Program-made: the position numbers and the translations under genes
Part shown: positions 51,801 to 63,245 of the stretch, piece after piece
Numbering within the stretch: position 1 is the stretch's first letter
How the letters are laid out: each line of letters opens with the position of its first letter
Assembly (NCBI GenBank): GCA_033439265.1
Contig: JAVTVX010000001.1
Coordinates: forward strand, 15,146,608 to 15,210,607
Reading direction: 5' to 3'
Length of the DNA: 64,000 bases
From: Dillenia suffruticosa
Lineage: Eukaryota > Streptophyta > Magnoliopsida > Dilleniales > Dilleniaceae
Notes under the pieces: generated by a model
Told to the model about the DNA's origin: nothing
Seen by the model: only the letters and a program-made list of their open reading frames with translations
Database searches by the model: none

Positions 51801-51829
51801 TGTTCTAAAGCAAAGTTAAAAAAATACTA

Positions 51830-53800
51830 TATGACATTACATCTGCAGGTCCAACTCGTCTCTCTCTCCCTTCCCTGACTTCTCCAAAATTACCTACAAA
51901 CTCCGTCTACGAAATGCCAGCTTCTCCGTGCTGTAGGGTCGTCCCCGCATATTGTGATGGCATCATCGAGGTTCGTCTGTGATTAGGGTTTTCCTCTTCA
52001 TCTGCGATGGCATTATCTAAGAGGATATAATTTTGGTTTTGAAAGATTAGGGTTTTCCTATACGTTGAGGTTCGTCTGTCTGTGTCTCTTTCTTACATTA
52101 GGGTTTCGTCTCATTTTCTGAAACTATTGCTGCTACTTGTTGTTATAGGGTTTCCTGTCCTTGAATTTCATATATCTGCTTGTTCTACGCCCTAATTTGG
52201 CTTTCTGATTTTCATTATCCATCTTTGGTTACAGGCTGATTCGAGAATCGAAGGCATTTCCTCATCGCATGTAAAGGAATAAGAAGACGGAGTTTGTAGG
52301 TAAACCCTAGAACGTTGATTCATGCTTCATAGATAATTGCTCTCTTTGTGCGGCAGTGTTTAAAAAAACTCGTACTATTTTTTTCAAGACTTATTCTATT
52401 TCTTTCGTTAGAAGTTTTGATTAGAATAAGAAATTTTTCTTGATGGGTTGTTTAGACAGTCTTATGATTTCTCTATTAATGGGTATATAACATACATGTC
52501 ATTTTTTACACATTAGGTGAATTGTATGCACTTTTCACCCTCAGTTTTGGATCAGTTGTCTATTCTGTATCGTACTGTTGATTTTGGATATTAATTTTGG
52601 GCTACTTCTACTGATTAATGTGATTGATTTTTGGAATGAGAGCAATGTTCTATCTTGCTTCTCCCTTAGTCTTGTAGGTTTTATGCATCTGCATCAGGTA
52701 AAGCAATCCTCCTAATTAAATCATTATCAAATGTCTAGGACATCTTTAATAAAAATAAATAAATAAATAAAATAGAGACCAACAATCAAGCAAGTCATGT
52801 CAGCCCAAAGTCAAGTGCATTCAATTACATCCCAGTACACTAAACATCTCAGTCCTCAGTCCTGTCCATTTTCTAATGTCTCCTCAGGTCTTCATTTTAT
52901 TCCTAAGTTCAATCCTTCAAAAAAAATTAAGTTTATGCAATCCTTAAAAAATGTTATCTCAGGGTCCATTACTCTTGTCCGCTTAGTCTTGCATGTACCT
53001 AGCCACTCGGGTCCAATCAAGTTCCAGTCAAGCTTGAGTTGTCACTGGTCATCCTGCATTCAATCAAGCTCATCTGCCATCTGGTCTGGCAGAAGCTTCT
53101 GTTGGACTGTGATATGGTCAAGCAGTTTTCAATATCTCTATTAACCTACTTCCTATTCCAACAAGTTCGTGTTAAATTCTCATTGCAACCAAGCCGTGTC
53201 TCATAAAAACTCAAATTTAGGAATTAGAAGGTAACAAACAAAGAGATATAAGATTGGTGAGTTAATGGTGAACATATGGAGTATGACATAAAAAAAAAGC
53301 ATATGGAGTGTGTACCCTATATAATTTCTTTAAAGTCCTTAATTAACATGACAAAAACCAAGCGTGCCTATACATTGTCCTTGCCCTAGATTGGCAATTT
53401 GAATTGTGCTATAGACTTCCTTTCTCTCTTAAGCAATTAAGTAACTCTATAAATAATTGTTTGTTACGTTCCTATACGCAAAATCCTCTCTCTCTCTCTC
53501 TCTCCCCCTCTCCCTCTCTGAATCTGTAATTTCTCAAGGGGTGATGTTGCAGAGACATTTTGGTATTCTATCCACCTCCATGAATAGACATGTCGGAGTT
53601 TTGGAGGCGGCTAGCATGTCAAAATAGCTGGCTCAACTTCGTACTAGGATTTCCTTTGAGAGCTTTAACCATCACTCGTAACATAAGTACTTCCACCATT
53701 ATTTTGTTGCCACATTGATGTATTTGCACATGTTGTTAAACTTATATTTCTCTTCTTGTTTTTTTGTTATACAGTGTGTATATCAGAAATGTGATCCATT
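51830..53800 (+). other. CACTA 5' leader region
   Basis: Between the left repeats and the first transposase codons. It holds CT-rich stretches (51860-51880, 53487-53518) and several GTRAGT/AG pairs compatible with a spliced 5' leader, but no recognisable protein. A 115-codon frame at 52797-53144 is rich in Ser/His and probably chance. A TACAG acceptor at 53770-53774 may open the first transposase exon. Confidence 0.5.
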
Positions 53801-56800
53801 GATCGTAATTGGATGTATCGTCGTTTAGCTAATGGATATCTGCGAGATGAATTTGTTGAGGGCGTTAATGAGTTTTTGGATTTTGCTTGTACTCAACATA
53901 ATTTCATGGATGGATCCAAAATTAGATGTCCTTACCATATGTGTCGCAATCATAAATTTTTTAATCGAGATGATGTCGCAGTGCATTTATTCTCAATAGG
54001 TTTTGTTGAAGGTTACACTATATGGGTTTCTCACAGAGAAGTGAGAAACACAGAACATTTCAAGGGCAATCATCTAGATGTAGAGAAGATGTTCAGACTC
54101 CATATAGATCAATGGTTGTTGATGCATTAATTCCTCAATATGATTGGAATTGCATTTATGATGAAATGAATGCGGATAATACTGACGTACCTAATCCGAA
54201 GGCAACATTGTTTTATGAGTTGTTGAGAAGTGCCGACGAACCATTATGGAATGTGTGTCAAATGCACATAACGTTGTTTGTTGGGTCATAGTTGTTAAAT
54301 TGTAAGTCAGACTTCAACATGAGTGGAGCCTATTATGATCGCTTAAATGAGAAGATTAATATTTGTGAAAATTATTGCATGTTATATTATCAACAAAGTT
54401 GGGATAAGTTGAAGTGTGTTGTATGCGGTCATCCTCGGTATAAAATAAGAAGTGTTAGTACTAGTAGATGAAAGAAAGTGCCCAACAAGAGTTACGATAC
54501 TTGCCTCTTACACCAAGATTTCAAAGGCTTTACATGTCAAGAGCTATATCAGAGCACATGACATGGCATGCTAGAAATGAACGTAGTGACAATGAACCTA
54601 TTACATACCCCGCCCATAGTGAAACATGAAGCAATTTGATTGTATTCATCCATCCTTCACCTCCAAATCTCGAAATGTTCGCTTAGGGTTATGTACAGAT
54701 GGATTTAATCCTTTTGGTTAGTCAACCATTCCATACTCTTGTTGGTCGGTATTTCTAACTGTATACAATTTGCTTCCTTCTATGTGTATGAAGCAGCCAT
54801 TCATTTTCTTTAGTCTGATTATTTCAGGCCCAAGAAATCCGATAAAACATATTGATGTTTTTTTTAAATCTTTGATTGAAAAACTAAAAATATTATGGAC
54901 CGAAAGTGTAAACACTTATGATATTTCAAGAAAGCAAAGCTTCCTTATGAGGGCATTACTTTTGTGGATAATAAGTGACTTTGCTGCGTTGAAATGTTGT
55001 CCAGATGGAACACTCATGGAAAGTTAGCCTGCCTTTATTGCATGGAGCACACATAGTCATTTGTTCTTGCGAATGGTCAAAAAACATCATTTTTTAATTG
55101 TCATTGCCAATTTCTTCCTATTGATCACTCATATCTGAAACAAAGGGATAAGTTTCGAAAAGGAAAAGTTGAGAATGCTGAGCCGCCTCCTAGACTGTCG
55201 GGGGAGGAGATGTTTTATCGAGTATTTTCTGTTTCGGATATTATATTTCGCACAAAATGCGGTAAACAGACTATTCAAAGTTTTGGAGTTGAACACAACT
55301 GGGCCAAAAGAAGTATTTTTTAGAGTTGTCTTATTAGAAAACACTTCTTATTCGTCATAAATTGGATGTGATGCATATTGAGAAAAATGTGCTTGAAAAT
55401 GTGTTTAACACAGTTATGAATGTTAAAGGAAAGACAAAGGACAACATTAATGCAAGATTGGATTTGGGCTTGTATTGCAAATGGCCGGAATTAGAGTTGA
55501 AGCAAATTAATGGGAGGACTTGGAAGCCAAAAGGTTCATATACATTAAATAAAGAACAAATTTTTTATGTATGTCATTGGGTGAAAATTTTGAAATTTCC
55601 AGATTGATATGCTTCGAACTTGGCCAGATGTGTTAGCTTGGAGGAAGACAAGTTTTATGGCATGAAAAGTAATGATTGTCATATTTTCATGCAGAGATTG
55701 ATACCGATTGCCTTTTGTGACCTGGTGCCTAATACTGTTTGGGATGCATTAACAAAACTCAATAATTTCTTTAGAGAATTATGTGCGACTGAGTTGCGTG
55801 TTCAGCATATGAAGTTATTAGAAAGCAATATAGTTGTGACACTATGCAAACCTGAGAAGATCTTCCCCCCTCAAATTTTGATAGTATGGAGCATTTACCT
55901 GTTCACTTAGTTTATGAAGCCAAGGTGGGAGGATCTGTTCAATACAGATGGAAGTACCCATTTGAGAGGTAATGTGTATAACTTATATTCAATTTACATT
56001 ATATATTCCTTTTGCTAATTATAGTTAAATAATGTTTAGGTGTATGTTTTGTTTAAAGAAAAAAGTGCGAAATCGAACGCGCGTTGAGGATTTCATATGT
56101 GAGGACTATATTATTGAAGAGATTTTAACATTTTGTTCGTTTTATTTTGAACCACACATTGAAATAAAGTTGAATCGAGTTCGTCGAAATGATGATGGGG
56201 GTTGTCCTTAATCAATGAGGAGATTATCTATATTTTCTCTTTCAGGTCAAGCAATCGGGGAAAGTCATCATAGATTTTTATCGGACTCAGAATACAAGAC
56301 TGCAGTTATATACGTTTTATTGAATTGTATTGAACCCACTGAATTTATAGAGTGAGTATCTTGGTCTCCTTGTAGTACTTGCTATTTCACATTTCCATTT
56401 ACTAAGTTATGATGTCTAATTTCATTCTTTTGAGTAGGATGTTTGATGATGTCGTTAGGGAACAAAATGCCTTCATTAATGATGCGCAACTAAAGAAAAT
56501 ACGTGAATAAGAATTTGATAGTTGGTAGAGGCACTTTGTATGTACACCATTTCAACTTACTTCAAAGTATATGTGTCTAATTACGATATCTAACTATTTT
56601 CTCTTTGATGATAGAAATTCTGTATCAAAAAATGTCAGGGATATAGCATAAGGGCCATCACGGTTAGTGAAATGTTATAAGGGATATTTTGTTAACGGTT
56701 TCAAGTTTCACACACAGGACTATGGTTTAGGCAAATCAACAATGAATAACGGTGTATGTGTGAAAGGGAGTTATTACAATGATTTTGAGAGTGACTTCTA

Positions 56801-57401
56801 TGGCATGTTAGTTGAGATCGTAGAGTTGGAATACTTTAGAGTTGTTAATACGCTGGTGCTATTTAACTGCATTTGGTATGATACTGAAAAAGGAGTTAGG
56901 ATGTACCCTCGTCATGGCCTTATTGAAGTTAATCATAATTCAAGATTGCATTCGAATAAGCCTTTCGTGTTGGCAACACAAGTATAACAATTATACTACA
57001 CTTCCTATCCTTCTAAGAAGAGAGATGGAAATGACCGGCGGGTTGTATGTAAGACTAAAGCTCGATGGTGTGCTAATGGTGGAATTACGGTACCGATTGT
57101 AGCTGAAAGCTTTTATCAAGAAGATGGACCATCAATTCCTCTTGTTGTTGATCCTACGATTGATCTTGATGATTCAAGGATTCTAATTCGTAGTTATATG
57201 GAAGAGGTAAATACAACTGAATTTCTAGAAGATCAACATAACCACTTCAATTTGTCAGCAGATATTGAAGAAGAAGAAGATGAAGATGATGAAAAAGAAG
57301 AAGTAGATGAAGAAGGCGAAGAAGAGGAAGAGATGTCTTCTTCTGAAACTGAGCACATTGAAGAAAATGATTCAGATGGTGGTGACGATGACATGGAATG
57401 A
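53801..57401 (+). pseudogene. CACTA transposase (TNP2/TNPD-like), decayed
   Basis: The N-terminal transposase-associated domain starts DRNWMYRR, with CPYHMCRNHKF typical of its zinc-binding core. The middle Transposase_21 part survives as CKSDFNMSGAYYDRL, CVVCGHPRYK, then MDVMHIEKNVLENVFNTVMN, KTKDNINARLDL, NLARCVSLEEDKFYGMKSND, FMQRLIPIAF and HLPVHLVYEAKVGG-like sequence near 55890. DUF4216-like sequence follows at 56667-57100 (NGFKFHTQDYG, VKGSYYNDFESDFYG), then a Glu/Asp-rich tail ending at 57401. At least eight stops or shifts (for example 54288, 54470, 55025, 55605) interrupt it. The codon before DRNW is ATT where ATG is expected. Confidence 0.9.
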
Positions 57402-57906
57402 TTACACCTGTAACATTAAGTAAACATAAGAAAGATAGTTTGCTCTAATATTTTCCTATTGATTTGAACAAATTTCCTACCTGTCCACTTTAAATTATTG
57501 TAGATTGTAATTAATATCTTTTTCTAATGTTTTCCTATTGTAATGCAGATCATGGTTAGTATTCTGTAGAGATAGTCACTCTTCTCGTTACCTTGAAGGT
57601 TCGCTATAAAGATAGGAACACAATTTTGAGAGGGAATCAGGGATCTTCACATATAACTCAAGTGTAAGGCCCCTTTTCACCCCTATAAATTTCAACTCAA
57701 AGAAAGCTGTGCTTGTTGTATGCATTGCCTTGACTCAAAAAAGAGAATAACCCAATACAAACAAATCATCAACCCTATGGTAAACCATACATATCTCTGT
57801 GTTTGCGTGCCTACTTCCTTGGTGAATCTATAGCTGTTCTCATTTCATCGTGTACAATCATTTGATCTTAGATTTGTATATACAACTCTATTTTAGCTAA
57901 AGAAAT

Positions 57907-60695
57907 ATGGTACGAGGCAAAGGAACTACCTCGAGGGGAAGCTCGAGGAGAGGGAGTGAGAGTAGTGGAGGGTACCTATAACTAATATCCCAATGCCCAT
58001 TATTCAGCTGGAAGAGTCAAGAGCTGAGGATAAGGGTATTGTAGGTTCGTTATCCCCTCGAGATAGAGGCCCAAACAGTGGGATTGAGGTGCCACTCAAT
58101 TCGGTGGGTAGAACCCGCATTGAACCCGCAAATCAAACGTAAGAGAAATACTTCTTAATTTTTAACATTAACATGTGAATGGTACTTTCTATGTTAATTA
58201 ATACTAACTCATTAATTTATTGGTCAATAGTTTTGTTGATCTTCATGTTGTTCGTTCAATTATTGAGGATATTAATGGACATATTACTGGAGCGTGGCCT
58301 ACTTGGCGCATGGTGCCAAAGGATATCAAAGAGGGGCTTTGGGAGAAATTTCATGTAACATCTCAGTCCTCAAACAAAGTTTTTAATAGTCCATCTCTGT
58401 CCTAGTAAAACAGATTCTGTTTTGTACCAAAGAGAGGTCTCATTAAAGATGAATGCTATAAAAGAGACTTACTTGGTTGATCCTCGTTTTTTAAACACAT
58501 TCAGATGTGCCTTTCCTATCGAGGAAGAATAATTGCCCATTGACTGTATTTTAGGTCCACAAACTAAAATCATGTCCGACTTTACTTACATCCAACTTCA
58601 TGCCTGTGGTCCATATAAAAGAGAGCTACCGGGACTATAGCATATGTGAAACCTGCCTACATATATACCCCAACAGTTAGGTAAAATGCAGCAGATTCTT
58701 AAGGACACCCTGCATTTGTTTGTCTACAATTTTTCCTTGCCATCTGCAAGAATGAGTAACAAAAACATTAAGAATTAATTGCTCTTAAAGCACATGATGT
58801 TTGTCTATGTAAATACTAGAATACTGGCTTCGTTATGTGTCCTGGTAGCTCATCTTCTTCTTAAACATCTTGTCTCTGTTTATAATCCCCAACACATGAA
58901 AGTAATATGAGGCATCCTATAATGCAAGAACCAAATAACAACAAACTGCAATCTGTACAATCTTGTGCTCTCTGCAAGGGTGTCAAATGCTAAAACAATT
59001 TCACGTACAGAAAAGAAAAAAAAATGGATAACGGTCATGCCTAGAATCAACTATGCACACTTGTTTATTTGATGAATTCAAGTGAACCATCATGAGCAGA
59101 AATAAGCCATCTCATATTACTACAGTTGTATCATTGTGCGATGACTGCATTGATGCTAACTTTCCATCTTCTTCTCCAACTGAATGAGGCTTTCAAATCA
59201 TGCACTTTGCATACCAGCATATATGCTGCAACATTGTTTCTCAATGTTTGAAAATGAAAGAATATTTACTACATGTCAATGAGTAGACCAATGTCTGCAA
59301 ATGAGTGTGCAATTCACTGCTCTCTACCAATGCATTGTTTGATGGTTTTTTCCAAAATATAGTTATAAGTGCTAATTCACTATTGTGTACCATTTGATGG
59401 GATGTTGTTTTGTGGCAAAATAATGTTCTACATGCAACTTCACTGCTTCACTGCTGTTTACCAATTCATTTTGTATATGCTCATTATGTGCAATTCATTG
59501 TGCTAATCACTCGTGTCAACCAATTCATTGTATGTTGAGTTTTTTTGCTTTTCACTGCTGTCTACCATCGTTGAGCCCTACATCCAACATGTTGTTCCCG
59601 TTGAATTATCCAAGTTACTGTTCAGCTTACAGTGAGGAATTTATGTCTCCATTGATATGGTATGCAGTTATTCAATTTTCATACTATCCATAATTGATCA
59701 CTTATCTACTAATGCGTAGCAAAAATTCACAAGGCAAGACGAAGAATCACAGTCAATATGTAATGCATGGAAAGCATCATGTAGGAGGAGATATTCAGAT
59801 ATGCTTGGCGCGGCACGTAAGCAAGCAATGCAAGCTGTTGGTACAACAAGTATACCAGACACGAAAGGTCATCCACCTATGTTCTTGACATCGGTTGTAT
59901 AGGATGAGTTGATTGAAAAATATTGGACCACACAGAAGTGGCAACATAAGTCAAATGCAGCAAGGCAAAATCGAAATATAGAGAAAGAAGGGGAGATTAC
60001 GAAACACACAACCCGTTTAATCTCGTTTGCCACTCATATGAAGAGAATGGTATCTTTTCATTTATTATTTAAATTGTTATATTTTCATTATTTATATCTT
60101 CGTCAAATTAGTAATGATAATTTGATTTTTTTTTAGACTGACGAAACGCAGCAACCCATTTCCCATCTAGACCTCTTTAATCGAACTCACAGGCAACATA
60201 AGGGAAAATGACAGTATGTTGACAAGAAATCTGAATCAATAACAACTTCATTATTATTTTATTTTTTGTAACATTTAGACATTATTCACTTCAGCGATCT
60301 AATTACATATGCTTATTGTTGGGCAAGTACAATCAGAAGATCGAGGAAAATTTTGGCTCAAATACGCGTCTCAGCTTGGGTTTGATGTAGGGTCATGGTG
60401 TGAGGTTACTGGGGGTCGGATGAAGGGACGTTTATATGGTTTCGAAGAGAGAGGTGATGATGTATTAACGATTAACTAATCTAGTGCTACTTCATCTCTA
60501 TGCGTGCGTTCATATCAGATGTATACTAAGGAGGAGGTGGATAGAATGATGAACGAAATGAGAAATCAAATACATAGCCAAATTTTGGAACAAGTGCAAA
60601 GTGAAGTGCGGGCGGAAACGGAGGCAAAGGTTTGTGACATCCTTGCACAAATTCGTTTCGAACACTACCGGGCCTTGATAGCACTGAGTCACTAG
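57907..60695 (+). pseudogene. CACTA second gene (TNPA / Transposase_24-like), probably broken
   Basis: It starts near ATG 57907 with an Arg/Gly/Ser-rich leader (RGKGTTSRGSSRGRGSESSG). Later exons: 58219-58402 (LHVVRSIIEDINGHITGAWP then WRMVPKDIKEGLWEKFH), ~59790-60055 (KGHPPMFLTSVV, stop, DELIEKYWTTQKW, KSNAARQNR), and ~60345-60692 (EDRGKFWLKYASQLGFDVGS, CEVTGGRMKGRLYGFEERGD, then a Gln/Glu-rich coiled tail with TKEEVDRMMNEMRNQI). These are features of plant Transposase_24 proteins encoded next to TNP2. A TAG inside LTSVV-DELIEKY and a TAA after DDVLTIN suggest inactivation, but exon borders are uncertain. Confidence 0.78.
59310..59575 (+). repeat. Degenerate ~60-bp periodic repeat in CACTA intron
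   Basis: Five copies of a TTCACTGCTGTSTACCAATTCATTG-like motif start near 59313, 59375, 59447, 59505 and 59549. They are separated by 44-72 bp of more variable DNA and lie inside the intron of the TNPA-like gene. Confidence 0.65.
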
Positions 60696-60947
60696 ATTCT
60701 GATCATCCACCACTGTGAGACTGATGATATGCTTTTCATGTACTTGAGTTTGATTGATGAAATATTGTATTTTTATAATTTATGTATTTTGTGTTGGAAC
60801 TATCTGTGGATTTTATAGCTATGAAATAGATTTTTTTTCGTAAAATTGTTCGTAATATTATAATTGAGATGAAATAGGTTGATTGAGAAACCGGTTTATA
60901 GATGGATGAAATACATTTCACTGGTTCAGAGATGGATAATGTAAAAC

Positions 60948-61490
60948 ACCAACGGATTACCGACGGAAAAATTCTGTCACTAAATAATCCGTTGGTAAAT
61001 CCATTGGTGTATTCTAAAGGCTTTTGAATAAATTAGCGACGGAATACCAAAGGAAAAAATCCATCGCTAATGAAATCCGTCGCTAATCCATCTGTGATAT
61101 GAATATTGTGATGAGTCCTTTAGTGTCGGATTTCATATGGAAAATATCTGTAGCTAACATATCCAACGGTAATCCGTCGGAAATAGTGTTACGATTTCGC
61201 ATAGATAAGCGACGAAAATGTCTGCGACGACAAATTTCCGTCGGTAATCCGACGGTGAAACTCAAACGCCACCAGTCATATCACCGAAGGAATAACGATC
61301 GCTTATATTAACGTCAAAAATTATCATCACAAATCCGTCGCAAATTTTAGCGACGGAAAAGTTCCGTCGCTTACAATTAGTGGAGTTGCTTTTACCATCG
61401 GAATTACTTACGAAAATTTCCGTCGGTAATTCTTTTCACCGATGGAAATTTAACTTTCACCGACAAAAAATTTTATCAATGATACCTCCA
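60948..61490. repeat. Right subterminal repeats of the CACTA
   Basis: Same motif family as the left end (ACCGACGGAAAAA, AATCCGTCGG, TTCCGTCGGTAA and others), in both orientations up to the right terminal repeat. Confidence 0.9.
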
Positions 61491-61819
61491 TTTCTAGTAG
61501 TGATAGATCAAAACTGATTACCCATAATCAGATTCTATGTAAAATCTTTAAAAAAATTTTGGAGTCAATTCAATGATGAATGATATATTACAATATGTAT
61601 TACATTAATTGTAATTAATAATTATTAATTATTACCGCATCATTAGCTTGGAAGGTTAGGGGTTATAGTCGACGTTCATTCATTATTTTTAATATCTTTA
61701 AGTCAAAACCGAACATGAAACTTTGATTGTATTAGGCTCTTTTATGGTTTATGAAAGATAAATCAATTTTCTGATCTAAGACATGAGTGACAAAAAAAAA
61801 AAAAATTGACCCATAATAT

Positions 61820-62146
61820 CTATACCGGCCCGTGTTGATATTGAATGTTAGATAAAGCCATCTTTTCATCTGCTCCTATTGATTCTACAATAACAGCATT
61901 AAATTGCCCAATGACAACATTGCTCTTGCCCTTTCCATACAACTTATGGCCCAGAGGATAGCCATGTAACTTGTAACATTTCTCTACCAAGTGTCCTGTC
62001 ATGATGTAGTGAGTACATATCAGCGGTTCAGCATTTCCTGCCTCGAAGCATATCTCCAAATTGTGTCCATTGGCCTTGCAGAAGGTACAGTATAGCCTAT
62101 CTTGTTTAGCTGAAATGTTGTGTTTGTAATTACTTCTGTCATTCAC
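61820..62146 (-). pseudogene. copia-2 gag remnant with two zinc knuckles
   Basis: Reads YCTFCKANGHNLEICF and then CTHYIMTGHLVEKCYKLHGY followed by PLGHK, the RE1-type copia nucleocapsid signature. In the second knuckle the second cysteine is tyrosine. The frame is open over 108 codons but has no Gag N-terminal domain. Downstream it would run into the protease at 51268, from which it is separated by the CACTA. Confidence 0.88.
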
Positions 62147-62199
62147 ATGACTCTTGTAAGAGTCATGGATTCAGTTACCGATACATTAGTTCCAAGCTT

Positions 62200-63103
62200 A
62201 AGTTTAGAGATGGGCACGAGAGAGATAATCTAACGGTACAAATCGTATTCATATTCATATCGTTGTACAATCCCAAAAAAAAAAAGATGGGCATGAGTCG
62301 CTTCCAGCCCGGAAACTGGCCCTACTACCCCGTGGAAGCCTGGACTCGAAACTATCTTGAGTTACAGGACGCGAACTGGTTCAGTTCCTATTTTTTTGAA
62401 TCGGGAACTGTCCAGGCACGGCACCGGAATCGGCATGGAATCGGCCCGGCCTAGGAACCGCCTTGCGGGTTCCATGGCTGTTAGAGGCAAAAATTTAATA
62501 AATTCATGTTTTGAGGTTAAAATCGATCTCAGAGAGAAGAAAAAGTAGGATTTTTGAGCTTTAATTTGAAGTTTTGAGAGTTTTCCGTTGACCGAAAAGT
62601 TTAAAGCCACCGTCAATGGCGGAGGAAAGCACATAGTGTTGAAAATAAAAAATTGAGTCTCTGTTATGTTCGAAAATGACGTTCAAAACTTTGGGAAGAA
62701 TCGGGGGCATGAAAAAGGTCATAATCATCCCTTAATTGAAGGAAATTGAAACTCAGCACCAACGTCAATGGCGGACCGCCGGCAGTAACCAATTTTCTGT
62801 CCACTAAGCCCAAAATTGATATTTTCTATGTAGAGAATGTTTTTATAATTTAAATCGAAAGAAAACTTGAAGATTGAGAGTGGTTCGTGGAGAAAATGGT
62901 TGAGGGGTATGGGTCTTCAAATTTGCAGGGGGAGAAGATGTGTACACGCTGGGGAAGAAGGAGAAGAAAAGGAAAAAGAAAAGCAGAGAGAGAGAGAGAG
63001 TTTATAGTGTTACACAAAAATATAAAAGCAAGGCATGAAGAGCTGTCGAACCAGCCCAGCACGGCTCGACTCAGTAGGCCGACGGCTGAGGGAATCGGAC
63101 ACC
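62200..63103. other. Unassigned insert or diverged segment in copia-2
   Basis: It starts near TAGAGATGGGCACGAG and soon becomes GC-rich (62300-62480: repeated GGAACTG, CCGGAATCGGC and CGGCCCGGCC words), then AT-rich with a (GA)n run at 62982-63000 and a GC-rich end (63045-63090). The start resembles the ends of some hAT elements, but no matching inverted end or 8-bp duplication is visible. No Gag N-terminus is detectable here. Confidence 0.35.
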
Positions 63104-63245
63104 AGAATTACACCAGAATTCTAACTGCATAACAATATATACAACCATTATGTACAAATCAGCTAAATAAAAATATCTTACGTGTACCATCCATTTCCTT
63201 CTTTCACTTCAGAAACCGAATATTCTCTTTCTTCATGCTTCAATA
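63104..63245 (-). repeat. copia-2 5' LTR piece
   Basis: Homologous to 48094-48231 with about one difference per ten bases and small indels. The upper end is CAATA at 63241-63245. The lower end and the primer-binding site are not recognisable. Confidence 0.72.

Larger units (their letters stand above)
51461..61502 (+). mobile_element. CACTA (En/Spm) DNA transposon inserted in copia-2
   Basis: The right end is TTTCTAGTAGTG (complement CACTACTAGAAA, the classic CACTA terminus). The left end TACTATTGGAAA is the same sequence with transitions, including loss of the first C. Flanking trinucleotides are ATA on both sides (51458-51460, 61503-61505), the expected 3-bp duplication. Both ends hold arrays of CCGACGGA/TCCGTCGG-like subterminal repeats. 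Inside are a TNP2-type transposase remnant and a TNPA/Transposase_24-like gene. Length 10,042 bp, usual for an autonomous-type CACTA, but the genes are broken. Confidence 0.95.
61506..63245 (-). mobile_element. copia-2, gag half with LTR piece, beyond the CACTA
   Basis: Continues copia-2 on the far side of the CACTA: gag zinc knuckles at 61820-62146, an unrelated or diverged stretch 62200-63100 where the Gag N-terminus should be, and LTR-homologous sequence 63104-63245. Confidence 0.78.

Noticed and set aside
51478-61490. Short repeated units at the CACTA ends considered as a CRISPR-like array
   Set aside because: Units are in both orientations with irregular spacing and sit next to CACTA termini in a plant genome; they are subterminal transposase-binding repeats.
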